Source: Sphingomonas sp. 1F27F7B (lineage in GTDB: Bacteria > Pseudomonadota > Alphaproteobacteria > Sphingomonadales > Sphingomonadaceae). From it: a DNA stretch of 64,000 nucleotides. Numbering within the stretch: position 1 is the first letter of the stretch; each line of letters opens with the position of its first letter. The stretch spans positions 240,536 through 304,535 of the forward strand of contig NZ_SCMK01000003.1 in NCBI RefSeq assembly GCF_005503355.1, given 5' to 3'. Made by a program: the position numbers and the translations under genes. Of this stretch, positions 17,737 to 25,771 are shown piece after piece. Below the pieces are notes generated by a model. It was not told the DNA's origin. It was given only the letters and a program-made list of their open reading frames with translations, and made no database searches.

Positions 17737-18140
17737 GCTGTTCCCTTGCGGAACAGGCGCCGCGCGAGAAGCAGGCCGAGGACGAGCAGCAGCAGCGGTG
17801 TCATCCAGAGCGGCGCCGTCACCCAGCCGAACGGCGGGTCATAGGTGACATAATCGCCATAGCGCTGGATCAGGTAGCTGCGGATCGCGGCGGGCTGCTC
17901 GCCCCGGGCGACGCGCTCGCGAACCAGCGCGCGCATGTCGCCGGCCATCTCGGCATCGCTGTCGGCGATCGACTGGCCCTGGCAGACGAGGCAGCGCAGC
18001 GTCTCCATCAGCGCTTTGGCTCTGGCCTCCTGCGTCGCATCCGGTAGCTGCGTATAGGCCAGTGCCGCGGGCGGCCGGTTCGAATCGGCCTGGGCAGGCG
18101 CCGCCGCGAGCAGCGCAAGGGCGAAGGCCGCGCGCTTCAT
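17733..18140 (-). CDS. ccmH: Cytochrome c maturation thiol reductase CcmH
   Basis: 135 aa. Signal peptide about 1-18, then the redox motif LRCLVCQGQSIADSDAEMA (about residues 48-66) that holds the CxxC-type pair used to keep apocytochrome c reduced, and a C-terminal TM anchor (about 108-128: PLWMTPLLLLVLGLLLA). It acts at the periplasmic face of the heme lyase complex. Start overlaps the ccmG stop as ATGA. Confidence 0.93.
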   Translation of the reverse strand: MKRAAFALALLAAAPAQADSNRPPAALAYTQLPDATQEARAKALMETLRCLVCQGQSIADSDAEMAGDMRALVRERVARGEQPAAIRSYLIQRYGDYVTYDPPFGWVTAPLWMTPLLLLVLGLLLARRLFRKGTA

Positions 18141-18664
18141 TTCGCCGCCTCCAGCTTGCCCAGTATCACGGGGACGTCCTCCGCCCGGATATCGCCGATG
18201 TGCTGGCCGACGATTTCGCCGCGGCCGTTGACGATGAAGGTCTCGGGCACGCCCGACGAGCCGAGCGCGATCTGGGCCTTGCCGGTGGGATCGTCGCCGA
18301 TCCGGGCATAGGGATCGCCGTTCCGCTCGAGAAAGGCCTGCACCGCTTCCGGCGTATCCCGGATCGCGATCGCGTCGATTTCCACTCCGGCCTGTCTGAG
18401 CTTCAGCAGTTGCGGCGCCTCGGCGATGCAGGGAATGCACCAGCTGGCGAACACGTTGAGCAATCGCGGCTTGCCCGTGGCCAGGTCGGCGGTGGCGATG
18501 CCGGGCTTGGTGGCGAGCAGCGGCTTCATCGCCAGCTCGGGCAGCGGCTTGCCGACCATCGCCGAACGGATCGTCCGGTCCGCCGGCCTGACCAGTCCGA
18601 ACGCGACCAGCGCGAAGACCAACGCGAACAGCGCCAGCGGCGCCCAGATCAGCAACCGCCTCAT
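18137..18664 (-). CDS. ccmG: Thiol:disulfide interchange protein CcmG (DsbE)
   Basis: 175 aa. N-terminal membrane anchor (about 5-26) and a periplasmic thioredoxin fold with active site FASWCIPCIAEAP (about 91-103) and the cis-proline loop SGVPETFIV. It reduces CcmH and/or the apocytochrome CxxCH cysteines. ATGA overlaps on both sides couple it to ccmF and ccmH. Confidence 0.95.
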   Translation of the reverse strand: MRRLLIWAPLALFALVFALVAFGLVRPADRTIRSAMVGKPLPELAMKPLLATKPGIATADLATGKPRLLNVFASWCIPCIAEAPQLLKLRQAGVEIDAIAIRDTPEAVQAFLERNGDPYARIGDDPTGKAQIALGSSGVPETFIVNGRGEIVGQHIGDIRAEDVPVILGKLEAAK

Positions 18665-20586
18665 GCCTCACTCTCCGCATCGCGCCGCTCGCGCCGCACC
18701 CGCCCGATCAGCGAGAGCAGCCCGCCCAGGGCGATCATCGCCCCGCCCGCCCAGATCAACGTCACGAACGGCTTCCACCACGCCCGGATCTGCCAGCGCC
18801 CCTCGCCGTCGCCCTGGCCGATCACGGTATAGAGCTGGCCGTCCAGCTCGGTAGCGATCGCCGCCTCGTTGGTGTTGGTCGGCGGGTTGGCGAAGAAGCG
18901 CTGCTGCGGGAAAAGGTCGAACGGAGCCCCGCCGGCCCGCGTCGCCCGGAGATGGGCCTCGAGCGCCGACCAGTTGGGGCCCACCGCGGGTCGCACCTCC
19001 AGCAGCTCGACACGGTACGGGCCGACGGTGACGTTCTGCCCCACCGAAATCGCCGCCAGCCGCTCGACCTTGAACGCACCGTCCGCCGCCATGCCCGCGA
19101 TGCTCACCGCGATGCCGAGATGCGCCACCACCATCCCGTAGATGTGCAGCGGCGTCCGGCGCAGCTTGCGGCGGATGAGCGGGATGACGCTGGCGACCGC
19201 GAGCCCCACGGCCAGCCCAAGCACCAGCGCAGGCAGCCACTGCGCCCCGCCAAGCGCGAAGACCAGCGCGAACGCGATGCCCGCGACGCCGACAGGCACC
19301 AGCAGCTTGCCGAACAGCGCGTTCCACTGGTCGCGGCGCCATTTGAGCAGCGGTCCGGCCGCAGTGGCGGCGACGAGCGCGAGCCCGACGGGCACTGCCG
19401 CCTTCTCGAAGAAGGGCGCACCGATCGAGAGCTGGACGCCGGCGGCCTGGGCGACGAGCGGATAGAGCGTGCCGATGAAGACGACGCCGAGGATCACCGA
19501 GAGCAGCAGGTTGTTGAGCACCAGCGCGCCTTCGCGGCTGACCAGTTCGAAGGTCGTGCCCTGCTTCACCGTGCCGATCCGCGCACCGAACAGCGCCAGC
19601 GCTCCGCCGATATAGAGGCCGAGCAGGGCGAGGATGAAGCCGCCGCGGGTGGGATCGACCGCAAAGGCGTGGACGCTGACCAGGATGCCCGAGCGGACCA
19701 GGAAAGTGCCGATCATCGACATCGAGAAGGCGACCACCGCGAGCATCACCGTCCAGGCCCGCAGGCCGTCGCGCGTGGCGAGCACGCTCACCGAATGCAG
19801 CAGCGCGGTCGCGGCCAGCCAGGGCATCAGCGAAGCATTCTCCACCGGATCCCAGAACCACCAGCCGCCCCAGCCGAGCTCGTAATAGGCCCAATAGCTG
19901 CCGGCGGTGATGCCGATCGTGAGGAAAATCCAGGCCGCCAGCACCCAGGGCCGCATCGCCCGGGCAAAGGCGGGGCCGACATCGCGCATCAGCAGGGCGC
20001 CCACCGCGAAGCTGAACGCGACCGATAGGCCCACATAGCCGAGATAGAGCGTCGGCGGGTGGAAGGCTAGCCCGGGATCCTGAAGCAGCGGGTTCAGCCC
20101 CTGCCCGTCGAGCGGCGGCGGGCTCACCCGGACGAACGGGTTGGAGGCGAAGGCGAGGAACGCGTAGAAGCCGATCGCGATCGCCGCCTGCGCACCCAGG
20201 GTCGCGGCGAGCGTGCCCTGCGGCAGCCGCTTCTCGAACAGCGCCACACCTGCTCCCGACACCGCCAGCACCGTGACCCATAGCAGCATCGAGCCTTCGT
20301 GATTCCCCCACGCGCCGGCGATCTTGTAGATCAGCGGCTTCATCGAATGGCTGTTTTCGACGACGAGCAGCACCGACATGTCCGACTGCACGAACAGCGT
20401 GACCAGCAGCACGAAGGCGACGAGCGCGAGCAGGCCCTGGACGATCGCGACGCGGCGCAGCGCCGCCATCACCATCGGTCCGCCGGCCCCGTCGGCGCCC
20501 TTTGCCGCGCCCCAGGCGAGCAGTACCTGCACGAGCGCGAAGCCCGTCGCGAGCCACAGGGCGGCGAGACCGGCTTCGGCGATCAC
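18661..20586 (-). CDS. ccmF: Heme lyase subunit CcmF
   Basis: 641 aa, multi-spanning inner membrane protein of standard length. It contains the WWD-type heme-handling motif GWGGWWFWDPVENASLMPWL (about residues 221-240), conserved histidines such as NHEGSMLLW, FHPPTLYLGYVG and the C-terminal periplasmic domain before a last helix. It ligates heme b delivered by CcmE to apocytochrome c. It overlaps ccmE and ccmG starts and stops by 4 bp. Confidence 0.96.
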   Translation of the reverse strand: MIAEAGLAALWLATGFALVQVLLAWGAAKGADGAGGPMVMAALRRVAIVQGLLALVAFVLLVTLFVQSDMSVLLVVENSHSMKPLIYKIAGAWGNHEGSMLLWVTVLAVSGAGVALFEKRLPQGTLAATLGAQAAIAIGFYAFLAFASNPFVRVSPPPLDGQGLNPLLQDPGLAFHPPTLYLGYVGLSVAFSFAVGALLMRDVGPAFARAMRPWVLAAWIFLTIGITAGSYWAYYELGWGGWWFWDPVENASLMPWLAATALLHSVSVLATRDGLRAWTVMLAVVAFSMSMIGTFLVRSGILVSVHAFAVDPTRGGFILALLGLYIGGALALFGARIGTVKQGTTFELVSREGALVLNNLLLSVILGVVFIGTLYPLVAQAAGVQLSIGAPFFEKAAVPVGLALVAATAAGPLLKWRRDQWNALFGKLLVPVGVAGIAFALVFALGGAQWLPALVLGLAVGLAVASVIPLIRRKLRRTPLHIYGMVVAHLGIAVSIAGMAADGAFKVERLAAISVGQNVTVGPYRVELLEVRPAVGPNWSALEAHLRATRAGGAPFDLFPQQRFFANPPTNTNEAAIATELDGQLYTVIGQGDGEGRWQIRAWWKPFVTLIWAGGAMIALGGLLSLIGRVRRERRDAESEA

Positions 20587-21017
20587 CGCTCGAGCGTCTT
20601 CGTCTCGTGCATGTTGCCGGCGGCCTGGGGCGGCATGTAGCGCTCGTCATGCTTCGCGAGGATATTGTCGGCGACGAAGCTGCCGTCCGGCTGGAAGCGT
20701 CCCTCCGCGACCACGCCCGATCCCTCCTTGAACAGGTCCGGCGTCACGCCCCGGAACGCGACCGGCACCGCTGCCTGGCCGTCGGTCACCACGAAGCGGA
20801 TCGAGACCCCGTCGGCCGCGTGCCGGATCGAGCCCTTCTCGACCATGCCGCCCAGGCGGACGTGCCGGTCGAGCGGCAGCGGCTTCCCCTTCACGTCGCC
20901 CGGCGCATAGAAGAACGCCGCCTGATCGCGCAGCGCCGACATGGCCAGCGCCGACGCGCCAAGGATCGCGCCCAGGGCGAGCAGCACGAGAACGAGCCGC
21001 TGATGCTTGGGCTTCAT
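20583..21017 (-). CDS. ccmE: Heme chaperone CcmE
   Basis: 144 aa from the ATG at 21017. N-terminal anchor (about 8-28), beta-barrel OB-like domain (VRLGGMVEKGSI, VPVAFRGVTPDLF, VVAEGRF), and the covalent heme-binding histidine in AKHDERYMPP (about His123), with the tyrosine four residues on. It carries heme from CcmC to CcmF in the periplasm. It overlaps ccmD and ccmF. Confidence 0.96.
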   Translation of the reverse strand: MKPKHQRLVLVLLALGAILGASALAMSALRDQAAFFYAPGDVKGKPLPLDRHVRLGGMVEKGSIRHAADGVSIRFVVTDGQAAVPVAFRGVTPDLFKEGSGVVAEGRFQPDGSFVADNILAKHDERYMPPQAAGNMHETKTLER

Positions 21018-21148
21018 TCGCGGCCGCCCCGCAGCGCTTCGGCCGCAGCCTCGGCGCGGCGCATCGCGGCATAGCTGAACGCCGCCAGCCCGCCGGTGCC
21101 GAGCAGCACGACGAGATAGGCGGCAGTGATGAACGGCCAATGGTTCAT
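21014..21148 (-). CDS. ccmD: Heme exporter small membrane protein CcmD
   Basis: 44 aa with one membrane helix (about 6-28: FITAAYLVVLLGTGGLAAFSY) and a basic cytoplasmic tail (RRAEAAAEAL). Size, topology and place between ccmC and ccmE identify CcmD, which helps release holo-CcmE from CcmC. The start overlaps the ccmC stop (ATGA), and the stop overlaps the ccmE start. Confidence 0.9.
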   Translation of the reverse strand: MNHWPFITAAYLVVLLGTGGLAAFSYAAMRRAEAAAEALRGGRE

Positions 21149-21864
21149 GTCGCCGCCATCCGCCGCAGCCGTGCCTCGACCTTCTGCCCCGCCAGGATCG
21201 CCCGCATCCGCATCAGCACCACCCCGGCGAAGACCAGCGTAAAGCCGCCCAGCGTGAAGAAGAGCGGCCAGAGCAGCGAAGGGTGGATCTTGCCCGCCAT
21301 CACGCTTTCGCCCTGGTGGAGCGTGTTCCACCAGACCACCGAATAATGGACGATGGGGAGCAGCGCGCTGCCCGCCACGCCGAACAGCGCCGGCACTCGC
21401 CCGTCGCCCGATCGATCGGCATCGGCGCGGTCGAGCGCGATCCAGGCGACATAGACGAAGAAGAGCAGCAGCATGCTGGTCAGCCGCCCGTCCCACTCCC
21501 ACCAGGTGCCCCAGGTCGGCCGCCCCCAGATCGAGCCGGTGACCAGGCACAGCGCCGCGAACGTGGCCCCGGCCGGCGCGATCGCCCGCGCGGCGACGCT
21601 GGCCAGCGGATGCCGCCAGACGAGATAGCCCAGGCACGCGATCGCCAGCCCGCTCCACCCGCCCATGCCCAGCCAGGCGCTGGGCACATGGATGTAGAGG
21701 ATGCGCGCGCTTTCCTTCTGGACCGCGTCGGGCGGCGTGAGCGCGAGCCCCGCCCAGCAGCCGAACGCCACCAGCGCGACGCCGAGCCAGAACAGGATCG
21801 GCGTCAGCGGCCGCGCAATCCTGAGGAAGCGCGCGGGATTGGCAAAGGCATGCAAGACGGGCAC
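21145..21864 (-). CDS. ccmC: Heme export/transfer protein CcmC
   Basis: 239 aa, six TM helices, with the signature tryptophan-rich motif WGTWWEWDGRLTSMLLLF (about residues 118-135) and flanking histidines (LYIHVPSAW, VHYSVVWW) that position heme for transfer to CcmE. First gene of a tightly overlapping ccmCDEFGHI operon. CcmA and CcmB are not in the window. Confidence 0.96.
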   Translation of the reverse strand: MPVLHAFANPARFLRIARPLTPILFWLGVALVAFGCWAGLALTPPDAVQKESARILYIHVPSAWLGMGGWSGLAIACLGYLVWRHPLASVAARAIAPAGATFAALCLVTGSIWGRPTWGTWWEWDGRLTSMLLLFFVYVAWIALDRADADRSGDGRVPALFGVAGSALLPIVHYSVVWWNTLHQGESVMAGKIHPSLLWPLFFTLGGFTLVFAGVVLMRMRAILAGQKVEARLRRMAAT

Positions 21865-22165
21865 GCGGGATGACTAGCGGGGTTCCGGGCGGGAATCCAT
21901 GGGGCGGTTTGCCGCATGCACGGCTTCCTGCGGCGCGGCTCCGGCAGCGGCGCCGAAAGTTGCGAAGGTCGCGCGAACGACGGAAAATGCGCCGCGGAAA
22001 ATTGACTCAGTTTGCGGAAACGCGCCGCATCCCGCAACTTCCTTGCGCGAAGATGATCCTATCTTTCCCACAGGTCAAAGCGCGGCCGCACAGTTGGCCC
22101 GGCCGGGCGAGGGAAGCAGACGAAATCCTGCATTGCAAGCCGCGGCGCCCGCTGCGAACTGCTCC
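21865..22165. other. Gene-free stretch upstream of ccmC
   Basis: About 300 bp with no gene. It should contain the ccm promoter (minus). A TTGACT hexamer is visible near 22003 on plus, but no matching -10 or gene follows. Nothing else recognised. Confidence 0.4.
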
Positions 22166-22603
22166 TCAGAAATGATCGGCCGAAAGCGCGCCGGACAGGG
22201 CCGCGTCGACAATCTGGCATAGCGGCCCTGCCAAGGCGCCGTGCGGAACAGGGGCATAGTCGCCCGCAGGCGCCCTGCCGAAGACAATCGCATGAAAGTG
22301 ATGCACCGATCCCTGGGTGTGCTCATAGGTTACCACCCAGGAATATTTGCCCTCCACGGCACCGACGAACCGTCGGGTCGGCAGGCCCGCCTCCACGATC
22401 ACATCGCCCCTCTGGAATTTTGCGCCCGCGGGAGCAAGATCGGGCACCATCTGCTTCATTTGCCCCTGGATCGATTCCGGCAGACCGCTCATTTCCGCAA
22501 CGACCGCAGACGCCCGCAGGGAGGAACAGGCCGATAGCGTGGCGGGCGAACCCGAATTATCGAGCGGAGCGACGGCAAGAGCGCCGAGCATAAAGACGAT
22601 CAT
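22166..22603 (-). CDS. Hypothetical protein, partner of the double-glycine-leader peptidase
   Basis: 145 aa from an ATG with GAGGA 7 nt upstream. It has a short hydrophobic start (MIVFMLGALAVAP) that may be a weak signal sequence, then a folded domain with hydrophobic strands (GAKFQRGDVIVEAG, VGAVEGKYSWVVTYEHTQG, VHHFHAIVFG). Not recognised as any family. It starts 30 bp after the metallopeptidase-like gene on the same strand, so the two are probably one transcript. An immunity, chaperone or co-secreted role is possible but is inference from position only. Confidence 0.6.
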   Translation of the reverse strand: MIVFMLGALAVAPLDNSGSPATLSACSSLRASAVVAEMSGLPESIQGQMKQMVPDLAPAGAKFQRGDVIVEAGLPTRRFVGAVEGKYSWVVTYEHTQGSVHHFHAIVFGRAPAGDYAPVPHGALAGPLCQIVDAALSGALSADHF

Positions 22604-22633
22604 ATTTCATTCCTCACGCGCAGCCAGGTCCGG

Positions 22634-23407
22634 CTAGGTTCCGCAGGTTGGCCGCACGGTAGCCAGATCAAAGGTCGTGCTGTCGGTATCGGCAACGAGA
22701 TAGGCACTCCCCTCTTCCGAGGTCGCTCCACGATTGGCACCATATTTTGTACCGGTATTGGCATTCAGTTCGCGAGCCACCTGGTTCACGACGGCATGAA
22801 CTTGCGCGGCCGTAAGGCTCGCATCCGACCAATGCACAATCTCATGGATCAGGCCGAGCGTGGGGCTTTCAACCCAATAGGATCCATCTTCATTCCGCCC
22901 CGATGCGGCACTATAAGGATCCCAACTCACGAAGCCATAGCCCAGCCCGGGATCGTAACTATCCTCATGATTGCGGTTCAAGATGACTTCCAGCCCAGCC
23001 GCATTGGCTTTCGCGAGAAGAGCCGCCGCTGTCGGAGACCCGTTCTGCAAGGATGCGAGGGCCTGATAGGCCTCCGCATGCGCAACGGGGCATGGGTCTC
23101 CGCCAAGCCTAATGTGATTGCCTGGACTCTCGCCACCGGTGCCGTTGTTTCCGCCGGCACCACCACCGCCTCCGCTCGGAAGCCATACCCATGTGCCGTT
23201 GCCGCCCGGCGGAAAGTCCCCGAAATAGCTCGCCGGCGGCAAGTGCGCCCAAGAGCCGGAGTTGTAGGCATCTCCTCCTCCTCCGCCGCCTCCTCCATAG
23301 CCGCCACCATTACCATGAGGGCCACCCACGCCGTTGACCTGAGCGTCGTCGGTGGTACCGGAGCCTCCGGCAACAAGGTCAAGTTCATAGACCGTTAGAA
23401 GCCGCAT
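22634..23407 (-). CDS. Double-glycine-leader protein with M91-like HExxH metallopeptidase region
   Basis: 257 aa; CTGGAG lies 7 nt before ATG. The first 15 residues, MRLLTVYELDLVAGG, match the bacteriocin/microcin double-glycine leader pattern cut by C39-peptidase ABC exporters. Residues about 16-100 are Gly/Ser/Asn-rich spacer. The C-terminal part has SWDPYSA (about 161-167) and LIHEIVHW with HEIVH at 188-192, then SEEGSAYLV near 230, which fits the zinc-binding layout of M91 (NleD-like) effector peptidases. So the sequence shows an export leader joined to a likely zinc peptidase. DNA upstream is markedly AT-rich. No transporter gene is adjacent. Protease activity and toxicity are inferred. 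Confidence 0.72.
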   Translation of the reverse strand: MRLLTVYELDLVAGGSGTTDDAQVNGVGGPHGNGGGYGGGGGGGGDAYNSGSWAHLPPASYFGDFPPGGNGTWVWLPSGGGGGAGGNNGTGGESPGNHIRLGGDPCPVAHAEAYQALASLQNGSPTAAALLAKANAAGLEVILNRNHEDSYDPGLGYGFVSWDPYSAASGRNEDGSYWVESPTLGLIHEIVHWSDASLTAAQVHAVVNQVARELNANTGTKYGANRGATSEEGSAYLVADTDSTTFDLATVRPTCGT

Positions 23408-23865
23408 ACTATATCTCCAGATTCATGATTATAAAGGTGATGTATAATTACAGCTCCGTATCGCATTTATAATCAATCGTTTAAATCGCTTATCTCTCAA
23501 ATAGTATTCCTTTGTTACGGTGGAATGAATTCTCTAGAATCATGACCGATTTGGATATATTTCTGAAACCATCAGAATATACGGCAGCTATTTCCAGAAT
23601 TTACGAGATGGTCATCGAGCGAGCTCCGACCGTTGACCGGGGGTCGGAGATTGCGGCCCACGCCCCTTGGCAGATGGACGGGCCCGGCCCGCGGGATATC
23701 TCAACAGCCGACGCGGAGCGCGCGACGGCCACGGATATCGAATTCCCGATGCCCGGACGTGCCAGGGAAAGCCTGGGTCAGGAACTCGAACAAGTATCCG
23801 ATTCCCCATCATCACCCCGAAACAAGTCGGCGATTATCCCCTTGAGACAAGGATGGTCCAATAGC
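23408..23865. other. AT-rich intergenic region upstream of the peptidase locus
   Basis: The first ~200 bp are far more AT-rich than the surroundings (TATAATTA, TTTATAATC, GATTTGGATATAT), suggesting foreign origin and holding the promoter of the double-glycine gene. An open frame from 23542 on plus (MTDLDIFLKPSEYTAAIS...) runs into the following repeat and loses codon bias after ~30 residues. It may be a remnant of a small gene but was not called. Confidence 0.45.
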
Positions 23866-23974
23866 CGTTATCCCCGCGCAGGCGGGGATCCAGAGTCACG
23901 AGCGACACGCCAGAGAAACCCTGGATCCCCGCCTTCGCGGGGATGACGGGGTTCGCTGAATGAGTCCCCAACCT
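23866..23974. repeat. Palindromic MITE-like repeat, short copy B
   Basis: Two opposed palindromes (CGTTATCCCCGCGCAGGCGG... at 23866-23893 and ...GGATCCCCGCCTTCGCGG at 23921-23948) with a 27-bp core, then the family end TGAGTCCCCAACCT at 23961-23974. The left family end is missing or diverged, so this is a shortened copy. Confidence 0.75.
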
Positions 23975-24010
23975 AGAGTCAAAACCCGATCAAAGCCTTG
24001 ATTTTCCTTC

Positions 24011-24211
24011 TTCATCCCCGCGCAGGCGGGGATCCAGGGCCAAGGGTGGGGTGCGTGCGGCAGGTCCAGCCCTCTCCGGAGAGGGGTGGGGTGCGTGCGG
24101 CAGGTCCAGCCCTCTCCGGAGAGCGTTCGCGGGATGGCATCCATGTCCCGCACTGTCCTGGATCCCCGCCTGCGCGGGGATGACAAGGTTTGCTGAACGA
24201 GTCCTCAACCT
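24011..24211. repeat. Palindromic MITE-like repeat, copy C with internal tandem duplication
   Basis: Opposed palindromes at about 24012-24037 and 24158-24184 and the end ACGAGTCCTCAACCT at 24197-24211. Inside, a 40-bp unit is duplicated in tandem (24051-24090 and 24091-24123; about 1.9 copies). The end base of the repeat forms part of the TAG stop of the ECF sigma gene at 24210-24212. Confidence 0.75.
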
Positions 24212-25070
24212 AATGCACCGCCCCCAGATGCCCGAGCTTGTCCGGGTTGCGCATCACGTAGATGCCCGTGATCCGCCCCTCCTCGATCGCCAGCGCCGTC
24301 GTCTGGAGCACGCCGCCCGGCTCGATCGTGACGAAGCCCGGCAGGCCGTTGATCATGCCGTAGCGCACCACCCGCGACATCTCCTTGGCAAAGAAGCGCG
24401 CGAGCGAAGCGTAGAGCTTCATATTGTCGTCCAGGCCGCCGATCGGCCTGAGGCCCGCATGCACCTTGCCGCCGCCGTCCGACCAGGTCGTCACGTCGTC
24501 GGCCAGCAGGCCGCGCAGCGCGCCCATGTCGCCGCTGCGCGAGGCAGCGAAGAAGGCGGCGGCGATCTCCAGCCCCTTCTCCCTCGGCAAGTCGTAGCGC
24601 GGCCGGGCGGCGCGGACATGCGCGCGCGCCCGGCTGGCGAGCTGGCGCGCCGCGGCGGAGTCGCGGCCGATCGTCTCGCCCACCTCGTCGAAGCTCACGC
24701 CGAACACGTCGTGGAGCAGGAATGCGGCGCGCTCCAGCGGCGACAGGCGCTCGAGCGCCATCAGCAGCGGCAGCGTGACGTCCTCCACTTCCTCCTCCGC
24801 CGCGACGACCGGCTCGGGCAGCCAGGGCCCGACATAGGTCTCGCGCCGAGCGCGCGCGGACTTCAGCTGGTCGAGGCACAGGCGCGTCACCACCCGGCGC
24901 AGGAACGCCTCGGGCTCGCGGATCTGGCCGCGATCGGTGTCGAGCCAGCGCAGGAACGCATCCTGCACCACGTCTTCCGCGTCCGCGACCGAGCCGAGCA
25001 TGCGATAGGCGATGCGCGCCAGCCGCGGACGCAGCGGGTCGAAGCTCGCCGCTGCGTCCGCGCCGCTCAC
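24210..25070 (-). CDS. ECF41-type RNA polymerase sigma factor with SnoaL-like C-terminal domain
   Basis: 286 aa from a GTG overlapping the upstream gene's TGA (GTGA). Sigma2 region RIAYRMLGSVADAEDVVQDAFLRW (about residues 17-40), sigma4 region ERLSPLERAAFLLHDVFGVSFDEVGETIG, then a ~120-aa C-terminal NTF2/SnoaL-like extension bearing the two ECF41 marks WSDGGGKVHA and RNPDKLGHL. In ECF41 proteins this extension controls activity in place of an anti-sigma factor. The partner gene encodes an AhpD/carboxymuconolactone-decarboxylase-like protein, the standard ECF41 partner class. An exact ECF41 promoter motif precedes the operon, indicating autoregulation. Confidence 0.92.
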   Translation of the reverse strand: MSGADAAASFDPLRPRLARIAYRMLGSVADAEDVVQDAFLRWLDTDRGQIREPEAFLRRVVTRLCLDQLKSARARRETYVGPWLPEPVVAAEEEVEDVTLPLLMALERLSPLERAAFLLHDVFGVSFDEVGETIGRDSAAARQLASRARAHVRAARPRYDLPREKGLEIAAAFFAASRSGDMGALRGLLADDVTTWSDGGGKVHAGLRPIGGLDDNMKLYASLARFFAKEMSRVVRYGMINGLPGFVTIEPGGVLQTTALAIEEGRITGIYVMRNPDKLGHLGAVH

Positions 25071-25525
25071 GCCGCCACCGCCGCGGGCTTGCCCTCGTAG
25101 AAGAGCTCGAACGCCACTGCGAGGCGATTCCAGCCGTTGATCGTGTTGATCATGAGCGTCAGCTGCACCTGCTCCTCCTCGTTGAATTCGAAGGCGAGCT
25201 CCCGATAGAGATTCTCGGGCGCCCGTGCCGTGGATACCAGGGTCAGCGCATCGGTCCATGCCAGCGCGGCACGCTCGCGCGGCGTATAGCAGGGTGCCTC
25301 GTGCCACGCGCTCAACAGATAGATGCGCTGCTCGGTCTCGCCGGCCTTGCGGGCATCGGCGGCGTGCATGTTGAGGCAATTGGCGCAGCCGTTGATCTGC
25401 GAGGCGCGGATCTTCACCAGCTCGAGCAGGCTGTGCTCGAGCTTGGGCGCGATCTTGAGCGACATCTCGTACCACGCCTTCATCTCGGCGGGGGCGGCGG
25501 CGAACAGGTCGAGTCGGGCAGTCAT
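25067..25525 (-). CDS. AhpD-like carboxymuconolactone decarboxylase family protein
   Basis: 152 aa from ATG at 25525 with GAGGAGA 6 nt upstream. All-helical CMD domain with the redox motif INGCANCLNMHAADARKAGE (about residues 46-65), i.e. C-x-x-C followed by the conserved histidine, as in AhpD-type alkylhydroperoxidases. It is likely a peroxide or redox-linked oxidoreductase. It is the first gene of the operon and is followed by its ECF41 sigma factor with overlapping codons. Confidence 0.92.
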   Translation of the reverse strand: MTARLDLFAAAPAEMKAWYEMSLKIAPKLEHSLLELVKIRASQINGCANCLNMHAADARKAGETEQRIYLLSAWHEAPCYTPRERAALAWTDALTLVSTARAPENLYRELAFEFNEEEQVQLTLMINTINGWNRLAVAFELFYEGKPAAVAA

Positions 25526-25554
25526 GGGTCGTCTCCTCATATGGACGACTGCAT

Positions 25555-25581
25555 GACGAGACAGGCGCGCCCGATGTGACA
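25555..25581 (-). promoter_or_regulatory. ECF41 target promoter TGTCACA-N16-CGTC
   Basis: On minus: TGTCACA at 25575-25581, exactly 16 bp, then CGTC at 25555-25558, 30 bp before the ATG of the AhpD-like gene. This equals the promoter motif reported for ECF41 sigma factors, so the sigma gene probably drives its own operon. Confidence 0.85.
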
Positions 25582-25771
25582 TGCGGCGCGAAATTATTTC
25601 GGATCGGCTCGCCCCTCTTGCGCGGACAGGCCAATCTGTCATGCCTTTCATCACGGACGCGTAAGGAAATGGCGCGGTCGCGGCGGGCGAGAGAGGCGTG
25701 CAACAATCCCGCGTGCGAAGTCGAAGGTGCCGGCAGCGCTTCCGCCAACCCCGAACCGCGGAGCACAGGCC

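Noticed and set aside
23542..23946. Possible small gene on plus beginning MTDLDIFLKPSE
   Set aside because: No clear ribosome site, coding bias fades after about 30 codons, and the frame ends inside a repeat element.
23866..24211. Clustered palindromes and direct repeats considered as a CRISPR array
   Set aside because: Repeats are in opposed pairs with variable spacing, there are no unique spacers of constant length, and no cas genes.
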